This document shows, piece after piece, positions 27,271-35,536 of a stretch of DNA of 64,000 nucleotides; the stretch's first letter is position 1; each line of letters begins with the position of its first letter. Under the pieces are notes generated by a model. That model had not been told where the DNA came from and searched no databases. It saw only the letters and a program-made list of their open reading frames with translations. A program made the translations under genes and the position numbers. Source of the stretch: Erythrobacter sp. (GTDB taxonomy: Bacteria > Pseudomonadota > Alphaproteobacteria > Sphingomonadales > Sphingomonadaceae); assembly GCA_009993635.1 (NCBI GenBank), contig JAACTC010000009.1, positions 1 through 64,000 on the forward strand. Reading direction: 5' to 3'.

Positions 27271-28353
27271 TTGTCCATTCCCGACCGCGCGCAAATCGAC
27301 AGACTGCAGGCCGACCTCGTCGAACGGGCGCGCGAACTCGGCTTTGCCAGCGTGGGCTTTGCCGATGCGCATGACGATCCGGCGATGGCGCAGCGGCTGA
27401 AGGAATGGCTGGAGGCGGGCTATCACGGCAGCATGGGGTGGATGGAGCGCGAGCCTGCGGTGCGGTCCGGCCCGCAGAGCATGTGGCCGGACGCGCGCAG
27501 CGTGATCGCGCTGGGGGCAAGCTACGCGCCCGCTGCCGATCCGCTGGACCATGCGCAGCCTGCCGACCGCGCGCGAATATCGGTCTATGCGCAGGGGCAG
27601 GACTATCACGACACGGTGAAAAAGGCGCTCAAGGCGCTGGCCCGCTGGCTGGTCGCGGAGGCGGAAGCACGGGGGCTGGGCGATGCGCGGCTGAAGCTGT
27701 TCGTCGATACCGCGCCGGTGATGGAAAAGCCGCTCGCCCAGCGTGCAGGCATCGGCTGGCAGGGCAAGCACACCAACCTCGTCAGCATGGAGCATGGCAG
27801 CTGGCTGTTCCTGGGAGCGATGTACGTCACGCTGCCATTCACCCCCGATGGCCCGCACGAGGACCGCTGCGGATCGTGCCGCGCGTGCCAGGATGCGTGC
27901 CCGACGGATGCGTTTCCGCAGGCCTACCGCCTCGATGCGCGGCGCTGCATCTCGTATCTCACGATCGAGCATGACGGGGCAATTCCCCACGAATTTCGCG
28001 AGGCGATGGGCAACCGCATCTATGGCTGCGACGATTGCCTGGCGGTGTGCCCGTGGAACAAGTTCGCGCAAAGCGCCGCGGCGAACCGGGCTTTCCTGCC
28101 CCGCGCCGAGCTCGCGCGGCCCCGGCTGGCGGACCTGTTGCAGCTCGACGATGCGGGCTTCCGCGCGTTGTTCAGCAAGTCCCCGATCAAGCGGATCGGG
28201 CGCGACAGGTTCGTGAGGAACTGCCTGATCGCGGCGGGCAATAGCGGCGATGTGGCGCTGATGGCGCAGGTTCAGCCGTTGCTGCGCGATCCGGACCCGG
28301 TAGTGGCGGAGGCGGCGCACTGGGCCAGCGCGAAGCTTGTACGGCAGACGTAG
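27271..28353 (+). CDS. queG: epoxyqueuosine reductase
   Basis: QueG carries out the last step of queuosine synthesis, reducing epoxyqueuosine in tRNA with cobalamin and two 4Fe-4S clusters. The 360-aa frame shows FVDTAPVMEKPLAQRAGIGWQGKHTN, then the ferredoxin-like clusters CGSCRACQDACPTDAF and CDDCLAVCPWN, and a C-terminal HEAT-like end (PVVAEAAHWASA). The frame is open upstream to a TTG at 27193, but TTG 27271 has GGAG at the right distance and gives the normal N-terminus (RAQIDRLQADLVERARELGF). GTG 27247 is another possibility. Confidence 0.93.
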   Translation: MSIPDRAQIDRLQADLVERARELGFASVGFADAHDDPAMAQRLKEWLEAGYHGSMGWMEREPAVRSGPQSMWPDARSVIALGASYAPAADPLDHAQPADRARISVYAQGQDYHDTVKKALKALARWLVAEAEARGLGDARLKLFVDTAPVMEKPLAQRAGIGWQGKHTNLVSMEHGSWLFLGAMYVTLPFTPDGPHEDRCGSCRACQDACPTDAFPQAYRLDARRCISYLTIEHDGAIPHEFREAMGNRIYGCDDCLAVCPWNKFAQSAAANRAFLPRAELARPRLADLLQLDDAGFRALFSKSPIKRIGRDRFVRNCLIAAGNSGDVALMAQVQPLLRDPDPVVAEAAHWASAKLVRQT

Positions 28354-28354
28354 G

Positions 28355-28427
28355 CCGTTCGTCCTGAGCTTGTCGAAGGGCGAGCGTCGCGCCTGTGTTT
28401 GCGGTTCGACAGGCTCACCACGAACGG
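28355..28427. repeat. REP-like palindromic element
   Basis: Two 23-bp arms, CCGTTCGTCCTGAGCTTGTC(GAA) at 28355-28377 and its imperfect complement TTCGACAGGCTCACCACGAA(CGG) at 28405-28427, are separated by 27 bp; 20 of 23 positions pair. It begins 2 nt after the queG stop codon and fills the gap to the next gene. From memory, the CGTTCGTCCTGAGCTTGTCGAAGG core is a widespread intergenic palindrome in sphingomonad genomes. It may act as a bidirectional transcription stop or mRNA stabiliser between the convergent genes. Confidence 0.85.
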
Positions 28428-28440
28428 GTGAGAGGCTGGC

Positions 28441-29670
28441 CTACAACAGCGTCTTCAGCGGAACCTCGGGATCGGCCAGCGCATCCAGATCGGGTTCGCT
28501 GCGCGCTTCGATCAGCCGGCGCCCCTGCGCATAGTCGCGCGTGGAATTGACGCAGTCGAGCGCGGCCACCCGGCCATCGCGCAGATAGACGACCGAGAAC
28601 TTGCGGCTTTCCGGGTCGCCCCGGATTACCGTATCGTCGTCCTCGTTCGAAAAGCCGACCGTCTGCAGGCGCAAGTCGTACTGGTTGGACCAGAACCACG
28701 GGATCGTCGCGTAGGGTTCGCGCTCGCCGGTCAGGTGCCGCGCCACGGTGTTGGCCATGTCGGTCGCGTTCTGCACCGACTCGAGCCGGATCACATCATT
28801 ATCGGCGTAAGGGTTGGAATGCGCCGCGCAGTCTCCGATTGCGTAGGTATCGTCCAGGCTGGTGCGGCAGAAATCGTCCACATCCACCCCGTTGGTGCCC
28901 GCAGCCCCCGCGGCCAGCAGCGGGCCGACCGCAGGGACGATGCCGATGCCCACGATCACCAGATCGGCCTCGATCTCGCGGCCATCGTCCATCGCCACGG
29001 CGCGCACGTGGCCTTCGTCGTCGCCCAGCAGCGCCTCGACCGTCTGGCCGAACATCAGCTCCACGCCCTGCCGCCGGTGCTCGGCCGCGTAGAAATCGGA
29101 AAGCTCCGGCCCGGCGACGCGGGCCAGCACGCGGTCGAGCCGCTCGATCACGGTCACCGGCAGGCCAAGCGTGCGGAACACCGCCGCCGCCTCCAGCCCG
29201 ATATAGCCGCCGCCGATCACCACCACGCGCTTCACGCCGCCGTCCATCTGCGCGCGGATGCGGTCTGCATCGCCGCGCGTGCGGATGGAGTGCACCCCAT
29301 TGAGGTCGCCGCCCGGGCAGGGCAATCGTCGCGGGTCACCGCCCGCCGCCCAGATCAGCGAGTGATAGTCGATCCGGCTGCCATCGCCCAGTTCCACGCT
29401 GCGCATCTGCGGCTCGATCCCCACCACCGCGCTGCGGGTGCGGATGTCGATATTGCGCTCCGCCCAGAAGCCTTCCGGGCGGATCAGGATCTTCTCGAAA
29501 GGGCGCTGCCCTGCGAGGTAATCCTTCGACAGCGGCGGGCGTTCGTAGGGCAGGAAGGGTTCGCGCGTCACCATTACCACGCGGCCTTCGAACCCGCGCT
29601 GCCGCAGCGCCAGGGCGGCCTGCGCGCCCCCGTGCCCGCCACCCACGATCAAGACATCGGCAAAGCTCAA
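28441..29670 (-). CDS. FAD-dependent ferredoxin/rubredoxin reductase
   Basis: The 409-aa flavoprotein has an N-terminal FAD fold (VLIVGGGHGGAQAALALRQRG), FLPYERPPLSKDYL, an NAD fold (VVVIGGGYIGLEAAAVFRTLG), and TYAIGDCAAH before a reductase C-terminal domain (FWSNQYDLRLQTVG). This is the type that passes electrons from NAD(P)H to a ferredoxin serving P450s or ring oxygenases. The CYP153-like P450 is about 3.5 kb away and is a plausible end user. The start is a TTG, 12 nt after the glutamate dehydrogenase stop, so the gene is likely cotranscribed with it. Confidence 0.9.
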   Translation of the reverse strand: MSFADVLIVGGGHGGAQAALALRQRGFEGRVVMVTREPFLPYERPPLSKDYLAGQRPFEKILIRPEGFWAERNIDIRTRSAVVGIEPQMRSVELGDGSRIDYHSLIWAAGGDPRRLPCPGGDLNGVHSIRTRGDADRIRAQMDGGVKRVVVIGGGYIGLEAAAVFRTLGLPVTVIERLDRVLARVAGPELSDFYAAEHRRQGVELMFGQTVEALLGDDEGHVRAVAMDDGREIEADLVIVGIGIVPAVGPLLAAGAAGTNGVDVDDFCRTSLDDTYAIGDCAAHSNPYADNDVIRLESVQNATDMANTVARHLTGEREPYATIPWFWSNQYDLRLQTVGFSNEDDDTVIRGDPESRKFSVVYLRDGRVAALDCVNSTRDYAQGRRLIEARSEPDLDALADPEVPLKTLL

Positions 29671-29682
29671 GCGCGCACCATC

Positions 29683-32600
29683 CTATCGGCCCAGCAGGTT
29701 GCGCGCCTGGCTGGCGATCTGCGCCAGCGTGGCGGGCGCCACCGGGTTCTGCGCCTGCGCGCGGCGAACCATCGAACGGAACTGCTTGACCGCAGGCTCG
29801 TTCGCGGCGGCCCATGCCTCCACCTTGCTGCACGGGCTGCCTTCGTTGCTCCCGCGCTCGTAGATCCGGCGCAGGAACTCGAGCCGCATCTGCTGGAAAT
29901 CGCGTGCCAGCCCGGCGACCAGCAGGCGATCCCATACATCGGAAGGAGACATCAGCGCGGCCGTGCCCTGCGCCCAGTCCAGCCCCAGCGTGCCCCCCAG
30001 GTCGGTGAACGCCTTGGCGAGGGCGCGCGGGTCGATGTCGAGGTCGCTCGCCAGCCGGGCGATGCCGATTCCGCCATCGAGATCGAACAGGTGGGCGACC
30101 TGCGCCGCGATGTGTTCCGGCGCGCCGCCCTTGGCGAACTCGGCGCGCATTCGTGCCGAACGCTGCCGCGTTTCGGAGGCCAGCAGGTCGACCGTGGCTT
30201 CCTTCAGGCTGTCGAGCGCGGGGCGCAGGTCGGCCACGATCTCGCTGGGCGAGGACATGCCGCACACGCGGATGGTGTCGGCCATCTGGATACGCATCGC
30301 GGTCGCCACGTGATCGAACAGGACGAGGCGCGTCTTTTCGGGCATCTCGCTTTCGTCCAGCGCATCCCAGATCTTCTGGATGTCGAGCAGGCGGTCGGCA
30401 GAGACGAAGGCGCTCGCCACGTCGTGCAGGCTGACGCCCTCTTCCTCGGCCAGTTCGAACGGGTGGACCATGCCCATGCGGTTGACGATCCGGTTGGCGA
30501 GGTCGGTCGCGATGATTTCCGAACGCAGCCGGTGCTGGCGGATCTGCTCGCCGTACTTCTCCCGCAGGGGTGCCGGGAAATAGTGGAACAGCGTGGTTTC
30601 CAGCGTCGGATCGCGCGTCAGGCTGCCCGCCTCGATGGCATCCTGCAGCGTCAGCTTGGCGCTCGACAGCAGCACCGCCAGTTCGGGCCGGGTCAGGCCG
30701 ACGCCCTCGCCCGCGCGGCGGGTGAAGGTCTCGTTATCGGCAATGCCCTCCGTCCGCCGGTCGAGCATTCCTGCATCTTCCAGCGTTTCGATCAGGCGGA
30801 TGGTCGATGCGGTGGCCGCATCGCCGCCCTGTTCGGCGATCGAAATGGCGAGCGCCTGCAACCGGTTGTCTTCCAGCACGATCGCCGCGACCTCTTCGGT
30901 CATCGAGGCGAGCAGGGCGTTGCGCTGCTCCTCGCTCAGCAGGTCGGCGCGGCGCGCGGCGGCGAGCGCGATCTTGATGTTGACCTCGTTGTCCGAGCAG
31001 TCGACCCCGGCCGAGTTGTCGATGAAATCGGTGTTGAGCCGCCCGCCATTAAGCGCAAATTCGATGCGCCCGGCCTGCGTCAGGCCCAGGTTCGCGCCTT
31101 CGCCCACCACCTTGACCTGCAGATCCTCCCCGTTGACGCGCAGCGCGTCGTTCGCGGGGTCGCCGACCTGGATGTTGTTCTCCCTCTCGGCCTTTACATA
31201 GGTGCCGATGCCGCCGAACCACAGCAGGTCGGCAGGCGCCTTGAGGATTGCGGAGATCAGCGAATCCGGATCGAATTCTTCCTGATCGGTGCCCAGCGCC
31301 TGACGCGCCTGCCTGGACAGCGAAATGCTCTTCGCGGTGCGCGGGAAGACGCCGCCGCCTTTCGAGATCAGGCCCTTGTCGTAATCGTCCCAGCTTGATG
31401 TGGGCAGATCGAACAGGCGCTTGCGCTCGTCCCAGCTTTTGGCGGGGTCGGGATCGGGGTCGATGAAGATGTGGCGGTGGTCGAACGCGGCAACCAGGCG
31501 GATCGCCTTGGACAGCAGCATGCCGTTGCCGAACACGTCGCCCGACATGTCGCCGCAGCCCACCACCTTGGTCGGCTCGGTCTGTACGTCGATGCCCATT
31601 TCGCGGAAGTGGCGCTGGACCGAAACCCACGCGCCGCGCGCGGTGATGCCCATCGCCTTGTGGTCGTACCCATTGCTGCCGCCGCTGGCGAACGCATCGT
31701 CGAGCCAGAAGTCCTGCGATTCGGCGATGGCGTTGGCGACGTCGGAAAAGCGCGCCGTGCCCTTGTCCGCCGCGACCACGAAATAGGGATCGGGATTGTC
31801 GAGGATGCGCACGCCTTCGGGGTGGACGAAGTCGTCGCCCACGATGTTGTCGGTGATCGACAGCAGCGACCGGATGAAGATCTCGTAGCTGGCCTGGCCT
31901 TCGGCGGCCCAGCCTGCCCGGTCGAGCGCGGGGCTGGGCAGCTGCTTGGGATAGAACCCGCCCTTCGCGCCCGTCGGCACGATCACTGCGTTCTTGACCC
32001 GCTGGGCCTTCATCAGGCCGAGCACTTCGGTGCGGAAGTCGTCGCGCCGGTCGGACCAGCGCAGGCCGCCGCGCGCGACCGGGCCAGCGCGCAGATGGAT
32101 GCCTTCGACGCGGCGCGAATAGACGAAGATCTCGCGGTAGGGGATCGGCTTGGGCAGGCCGGGAACCTGCGAGGAGTCGAACTTGTACGACAGCGCGATG
32201 CCCGGGTGCAGCGCGAAGGCGTTGGTCCGCAGCATGGCCTCGATCACGCTGCGATAGAGGCGCAGCAGGCGATCGTCGTTGATCGCCGCGACATGGTGCA
32301 GCCCGTCCTTGATCGCGGCCTGCGCGTCTTCTTCGGCCTGGTTGCGGTCGCCTTCGAAGGCAGGATCGTGCCGCGCCACGAACAGCGCGATCAGCGCGGC
32401 GGTAACCTGCGGTGCGGCCGACAGCGCGTCGACCACGGTGTAGATGGTGAAGCCCATCCCGGTCTGCCGCAGGTAGCGATAGATCGAGCGCATCCATTCC
32501 GCCTCGCGCGCGGCGAGGCCGACATTGAGCACCAGCCGGTTGAAGGAATCGTCCTCCGCCTGCCCGTTGAGCACGGCTGCGATCGCCGCCTCGATGGCGG

Positions 32601-34392
32601 GCGCGCGTTCCACCAGCCCCGCCGGATCGACGCCGGGGGCCAGCTCGCAGCGGAAATCGTGGATCGTGCCGAGCGTACCGTCGGCCAGCGGCGTGGGCAG
32701 TTCGCTGATCGTCTTCAGCCCGAAATTCTCCAGCGCGGGCACCGCTTCGGACAGCGGCAGGTGGTCCTTGTGCTGATAGATCTTGAGGCGCAGCGTGCCT
32801 TCGGCTTCCCCCGGTCCGCTGCGCAGGCGCACGGCGCGCTGCACGTGGCCGCCGCCTTCTGCATCGTCGCCAGCCTGCGCCGCCGCGCGGCTGGCCAGTT
32901 CGTCCAGCCGCAGGATGTCGATCGCGGCTTCTTCCGCGCCGTCGCTCGCGCGGTAGAACGAGGGGATGTGGTCGGCATAGCGCCGCGTCAGGCTGGCGGC
33001 GGCATCGTGATCGGTGCGGGCGCGCAGCTCGGTTTCCACCGCTTCGGACCAGCCGCGCAGCATTTCCTGCAGGCGCGCTTCCAGATCGGCTTCGCTGAAG
33101 CGGCTGCGGCTGTCGCGGAAATCGAGCACGAAGCGCAGCAGGGCGAGCGCCCCGCCTTCGATCTCGAGGCTCCAGTCGAGCAGGGTCGAGCCGCTGCTTT
33201 CTTCCAGCAGGGACTGGATCTGGCGGCGCACATCGGTCGACATGGTATCGCGCGGCAGCCACACGAAGGCGAACAGGTGGCGCGCCAGCGGCGCCTCGAC
33301 CAGCGCAAGGCGCGGGCGGGGCCGGTCAGTCAGGCTCATGGTGGTGGTCGCGACCCGGCGTACGTCCTCGTCGCGGAAGCCGATCAGCAGATCGTGCGGC
33401 AGCGCGGTGAGCGCGTGGACCAGCGCCTTGCCCGCATGGCCATCGGGATCGAAAGCGAGCTGGTCCATCAGCTCGCTTAGCTGGCGGCGCAGGCGGGGGA
33501 CGGCGTAGGGATCGGTCGCCAGTGCGGCGCTGGTCCAGATCCCGGCATGGATCGAGATCGCGACGATCTCTCCACCCTCGCGCACGGGCACCAGAAACAG
33601 GTCCAGCGGAACGCGGCGGTGGACGTTCGAGACGCGGTTTGCCTTGACGATCAGCGGCATCCGCGCGGTCGCGTTGGCCGGATCGTCGAACCATTCGAAC
33701 GCGCGCCTGTAGGACTGTTCGGCCAGGATATCGCGCGTGCTGGAGCGGCAGATGCCCAGCGCGTTTTCCTCGTGCCCGTCGCGGTAGTGCACCAGATGGC
33801 CCAGCTGGGTCAGCATCCCGCCGCTGAGCCATTCGAGCAGGCTGGTGCCTTCCCTGTCGTCGAGCGCCTGCCCGTCGTGCTGCATCGCCTTGCGCAGCGC
33901 CGCCCAATCGGTGACCGCGGCGCGTACGTCGAACAGCGTGTCGCGCAGATCGCGTTCGAGTTCGCTGCGCGCGGCTGCATCGGCGTGCTCGGTTTCCAGA
34001 TAGATCATCGACTCGCGCGGCGCATCGCTATCCTTGCCCGGCAGGTCTTGCAGCACGCCCTCGTCATCGCGCTGCGCGCGCATCACGGGGTGAACCAGCC
34101 GGAAGATCGAAAGGCCGAAATCGGCAACCTGCGCCGATACCGAGTCGACCAGGAACGGCATGTCGTCGTTGATCAGCACGATCCGCAGCTTGCGCGGCGA
34201 TCCGCTGGCTTCGGCGATGGCGATTGCCGGTTCGCCCGCCGGGCGCCGGGCGGCGGTTTCGAGGACGAAGGCGGCCGCTTCTTCGAGGTCGCCATTGTCG
34301 AATGGCTGATCGACCGGCAGCAGGGACTCGCGCATCCGCGTGGTCAGCTGTTCCAGCAATGCGGCGTCCGACTGCCTGTGATCGCCTGCCAT
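29683..34392 (-). CDS. gdhB: NAD-specific glutamate dehydrogenase, large 180-kDa class
   Basis: A 1569-aa enzyme that converts glutamate to 2-oxoglutarate and ammonia with NAD. The N-terminal 700 residues are the ACT-like regulatory region of this class (NDDMPFLVDSVSAQVADFGL); the catalytic core (about 750-1250) has GGLRWSDRRDDFRTEVLGLM, the VPTGAKGGFYPKQLP lysine loop, GCGDMSGDVFGNGML and GGRLNTDFIDNSAGVDCSDNEVN. The class is typical of alphaproteobacteria and actinobacteria. ATG 34392 is preferred because AAGG stands 5 nt before it, while ATG 34410 lies 2 nt after a GC-rich hairpin and lacks a ribosome site. Confidence 0.96.
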   Translation of the reverse strand: MAGDHRQSDAALLEQLTTRMRESLLPVDQPFDNGDLEEAAAFVLETAARRPAGEPAIAIAEASGSPRKLRIVLINDDMPFLVDSVSAQVADFGLSIFRLVHPVMRAQRDDEGVLQDLPGKDSDAPRESMIYLETEHADAAARSELERDLRDTLFDVRAAVTDWAALRKAMQHDGQALDDREGTSLLEWLSGGMLTQLGHLVHYRDGHEENALGICRSSTRDILAEQSYRRAFEWFDDPANATARMPLIVKANRVSNVHRRVPLDLFLVPVREGGEIVAISIHAGIWTSAALATDPYAVPRLRRQLSELMDQLAFDPDGHAGKALVHALTALPHDLLIGFRDEDVRRVATTTMSLTDRPRPRLALVEAPLARHLFAFVWLPRDTMSTDVRRQIQSLLEESSGSTLLDWSLEIEGGALALLRFVLDFRDSRSRFSEADLEARLQEMLRGWSEAVETELRARTDHDAAASLTRRYADHIPSFYRASDGAEEAAIDILRLDELASRAAAQAGDDAEGGGHVQRAVRLRSGPGEAEGTLRLKIYQHKDHLPLSEAVPALENFGLKTISELPTPLADGTLGTIHDFRCELAPGVDPAGLVERAPAIEAAIAAVLNGQAEDDSFNRLVLNVGLAAREAEWMRSIYRYLRQTGMGFTIYTVVDALSAAPQVTAALIALFVARHDPAFEGDRNQAEEDAQAAIKDGLHHVAAINDDRLLRLYRSVIEAMLRTNAFALHPGIALSYKFDSSQVPGLPKPIPYREIFVYSRRVEGIHLRAGPVARGGLRWSDRRDDFRTEVLGLMKAQRVKNAVIVPTGAKGGFYPKQLPSPALDRAGWAAEGQASYEIFIRSLLSITDNIVGDDFVHPEGVRILDNPDPYFVVAADKGTARFSDVANAIAESQDFWLDDAFASGGSNGYDHKAMGITARGAWVSVQRHFREMGIDVQTEPTKVVGCGDMSGDVFGNGMLLSKAIRLVAAFDHRHIFIDPDPDPAKSWDERKRLFDLPTSSWDDYDKGLISKGGGVFPRTAKSISLSRQARQALGTDQEEFDPDSLISAILKAPADLLWFGGIGTYVKAERENNIQVGDPANDALRVNGEDLQVKVVGEGANLGLTQAGRIEFALNGGRLNTDFIDNSAGVDCSDNEVNIKIALAAARRADLLSEEQRNALLASMTEEVAAIVLEDNRLQALAISIAEQGGDAATASTIRLIETLEDAGMLDRRTEGIADNETFTRRAGEGVGLTRPELAVLLSSAKLTLQDAIEAGSLTRDPTLETTLFHYFPAPLREKYGEQIRQHRLRSEIIATDLANRIVNRMGMVHPFELAEEEGVSLHDVASAFVSADRLLDIQKIWDALDESEMPEKTRLVLFDHVATAMRIQMADTIRVCGMSSPSEIVADLRPALDSLKEATVDLLASETRQRSARMRAEFAKGGAPEHIAAQVAHLFDLDGGIGIARLASDLDIDPRALAKAFTDLGGTLGLDWAQGTAALMSPSDVWDRLLVAGLARDFQQMRLEFLRRIYERGSNEGSPCSKVEAWAAANEPAVKQFRSMVRRAQAQNPVAPATLAQIASQARNLLGR

Positions 34393-34412
34393 ACTCGCCT
34401 TGTCTCCCATGC

Positions 34413-34430
34413 GGGGGCTTCGTGGCCCCC
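34413..34430 (-). promoter_or_regulatory. GC hairpin at the glutamate dehydrogenase start
   Basis: In the mRNA sense GGGGGC-cacgaa-GCCCCC forms a perfect 6-bp stem that ends 2 nt before the first possible ATG (34410). It would cover the place of a ribosome site for that ATG and leave the site for ATG 34392 exposed. It might simply force the downstream start, or modulate translation. Confidence 0.5.
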
Positions 34431-34513
34431 TGCTGCAATTCGTATCGGCGCGCCGTTACGGCAACGCCCGTTCCTTCCGCGCCGTTAGAAGCTTCGCCGA
34501 AGCCCCGCAAGGA

Positions 34514-35296
34514 TCACGCGGGCGTAAGGTGCCGCTCTACCGAGGCGATCAGCCGCGCAATATCGCCTGCCGTGGACAGGCGATGGTCGCCGATTTTGCT
34601 CAACTGAATCAGTACGGTGTCCGAAGCGAGCCGTTCCGCCAGGCGGACGCTGACCTGCCACGGCACATCCCGGTCCGCCTGCCCGTGCAGCAGCGTGACC
34701 GGGCAGGCAATTGCGATCGGCGCGTCCAGCACGCGGAGCGCCTGCGCATCGGCCCAGAATGCGGCGTGCGTCGGCGTGGGTTCGGGGCCGTAGGGGTTTT
34801 CCTCCAGCACGGTCTCGCCGCGCGCCAGCTGCGCCTTCTGCGCCTCGTCGTAACCCCAGTCGGAAAAATCGGGCGCGGCGGCGATGCCGATCATGCCGAC
34901 CAGCCGGGCCGAATCTTTCGCGGCCAGTTCCAGCGCAACCAGCAGCATCAGCCAGCCGCCCATCGACGATCCGATCAGCACCACCGGCCCGGCCACCTTT
35001 GCCTCGATCAGCGCGAGCACCTCGTCGCGCCAGCGCGACAGCGTGCCGTCGGCGAAGTCTCCGCTGCTCTCGCCGCAGCCCGAATAGTCGAGCAGCAGGC
35101 AGGCGTGCCCGTTCGCCTGTGCCCAGTCGAACAGCGCGCTCGCCTTCGATCCCGCCATGTCCGACATGTAGCCGGGCAGGAAGACGATGGTCGGTGCTGC
35201 GGTGGTCCCTGCGCCGCCGTCGGTGTGCCGAAAGGCGATCCGGCGGCCGTCGGGCATGGCAAAATGCTGCGCGGGTGTATCTGGGGCGTGGTCCAT
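34514..35296 (-). CDS. alpha/beta hydrolase (ABHD10/palmitoyl-thioesterase-like)
   Basis: The 260-aa protein has no signal peptide. It shows the alpha/beta hydrolase order: oxyanion loop VFLPGYMSDMAGSKA, YSGCGESSGDF, nucleophile elbow GSSMGG, an acid in HGQADRDVPW and the catalytic His in GDHRLST near the C-terminus. The GYxSDMxGxKA and DYSGxGxSxG motifs match the group of mammalian ABHD10 and many alphaproteobacterial carboxylesterases. The substrate is unknown. It lies upstream of nothing on its strand except gdhB after a 121-nt gap, so it is probably a separate unit. Confidence 0.9.
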   Translation of the reverse strand: MDHAPDTPAQHFAMPDGRRIAFRHTDGGAGTTAAPTIVFLPGYMSDMAGSKASALFDWAQANGHACLLLDYSGCGESSGDFADGTLSRWRDEVLALIEAKVAGPVVLIGSSMGGWLMLLVALELAAKDSARLVGMIGIAAAPDFSDWGYDEAQKAQLARGETVLEENPYGPEPTPTHAAFWADAQALRVLDAPIAIACPVTLLHGQADRDVPWQVSVRLAERLASDTVLIQLSKIGDHRLSTAGDIARLIASVERHLTPA

Positions 35297-35458
35297 GAAG
35301 CGGGCCTAGGAGAGTGCCCGCTGGCTGTCCACGACCGGCAGATTTTCCTACTTCGCAAAGCCCAGCTAGGTTTTGCGGATGGCTTCGATATCTCCTCGCC
35401 CGCCCTTGTCGCCGCTGCCCTTGCGCGCCTTTTCCGGTGGGAAGCCTTTTGACGCCAG

Positions 35459-35481
35459 GACACTGTGTCAGGTGTGTCAGG
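35459..35481. promoter_or_regulatory. palindrome plus 9-bp tandem repeat upstream of the PhoD gene
   Basis: GACAC-t-GTGTC (35459-35469) overlaps two adjacent copies of TGTGTCAGG (35464-35472 and 35473-35481), 55 bp before the phosphatase ATG. A tandem TGTCA repeat recalls a Pho box, but Pho boxes repeat every 11 bp and this repeats every 9 bp, so that identity is not supported. It is a candidate operator. The rest of the 240-bp gap (35297-35536) shows nothing else recognisable. Confidence 0.35.
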
Positions 35482-35536
35482 CTGCAAGCCGCCAGAGCGT
35501 CTTCGATCTTTCACGCATGCGGTTTAGGGGAGCTGC

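Noticed and set aside
28735-31398. An 887-codon plus-strand frame antisense to the reductase and glutamate dehydrogenase genes
   Set aside because: The product is Arg/His/Gln-rich without recognisable domains, and spans two real genes on the other strand.
35464-35481. Pho box
   Set aside because: The TGTCA units recur every 9 bp rather than 11 bp, so the PhoB arrangement is not met.
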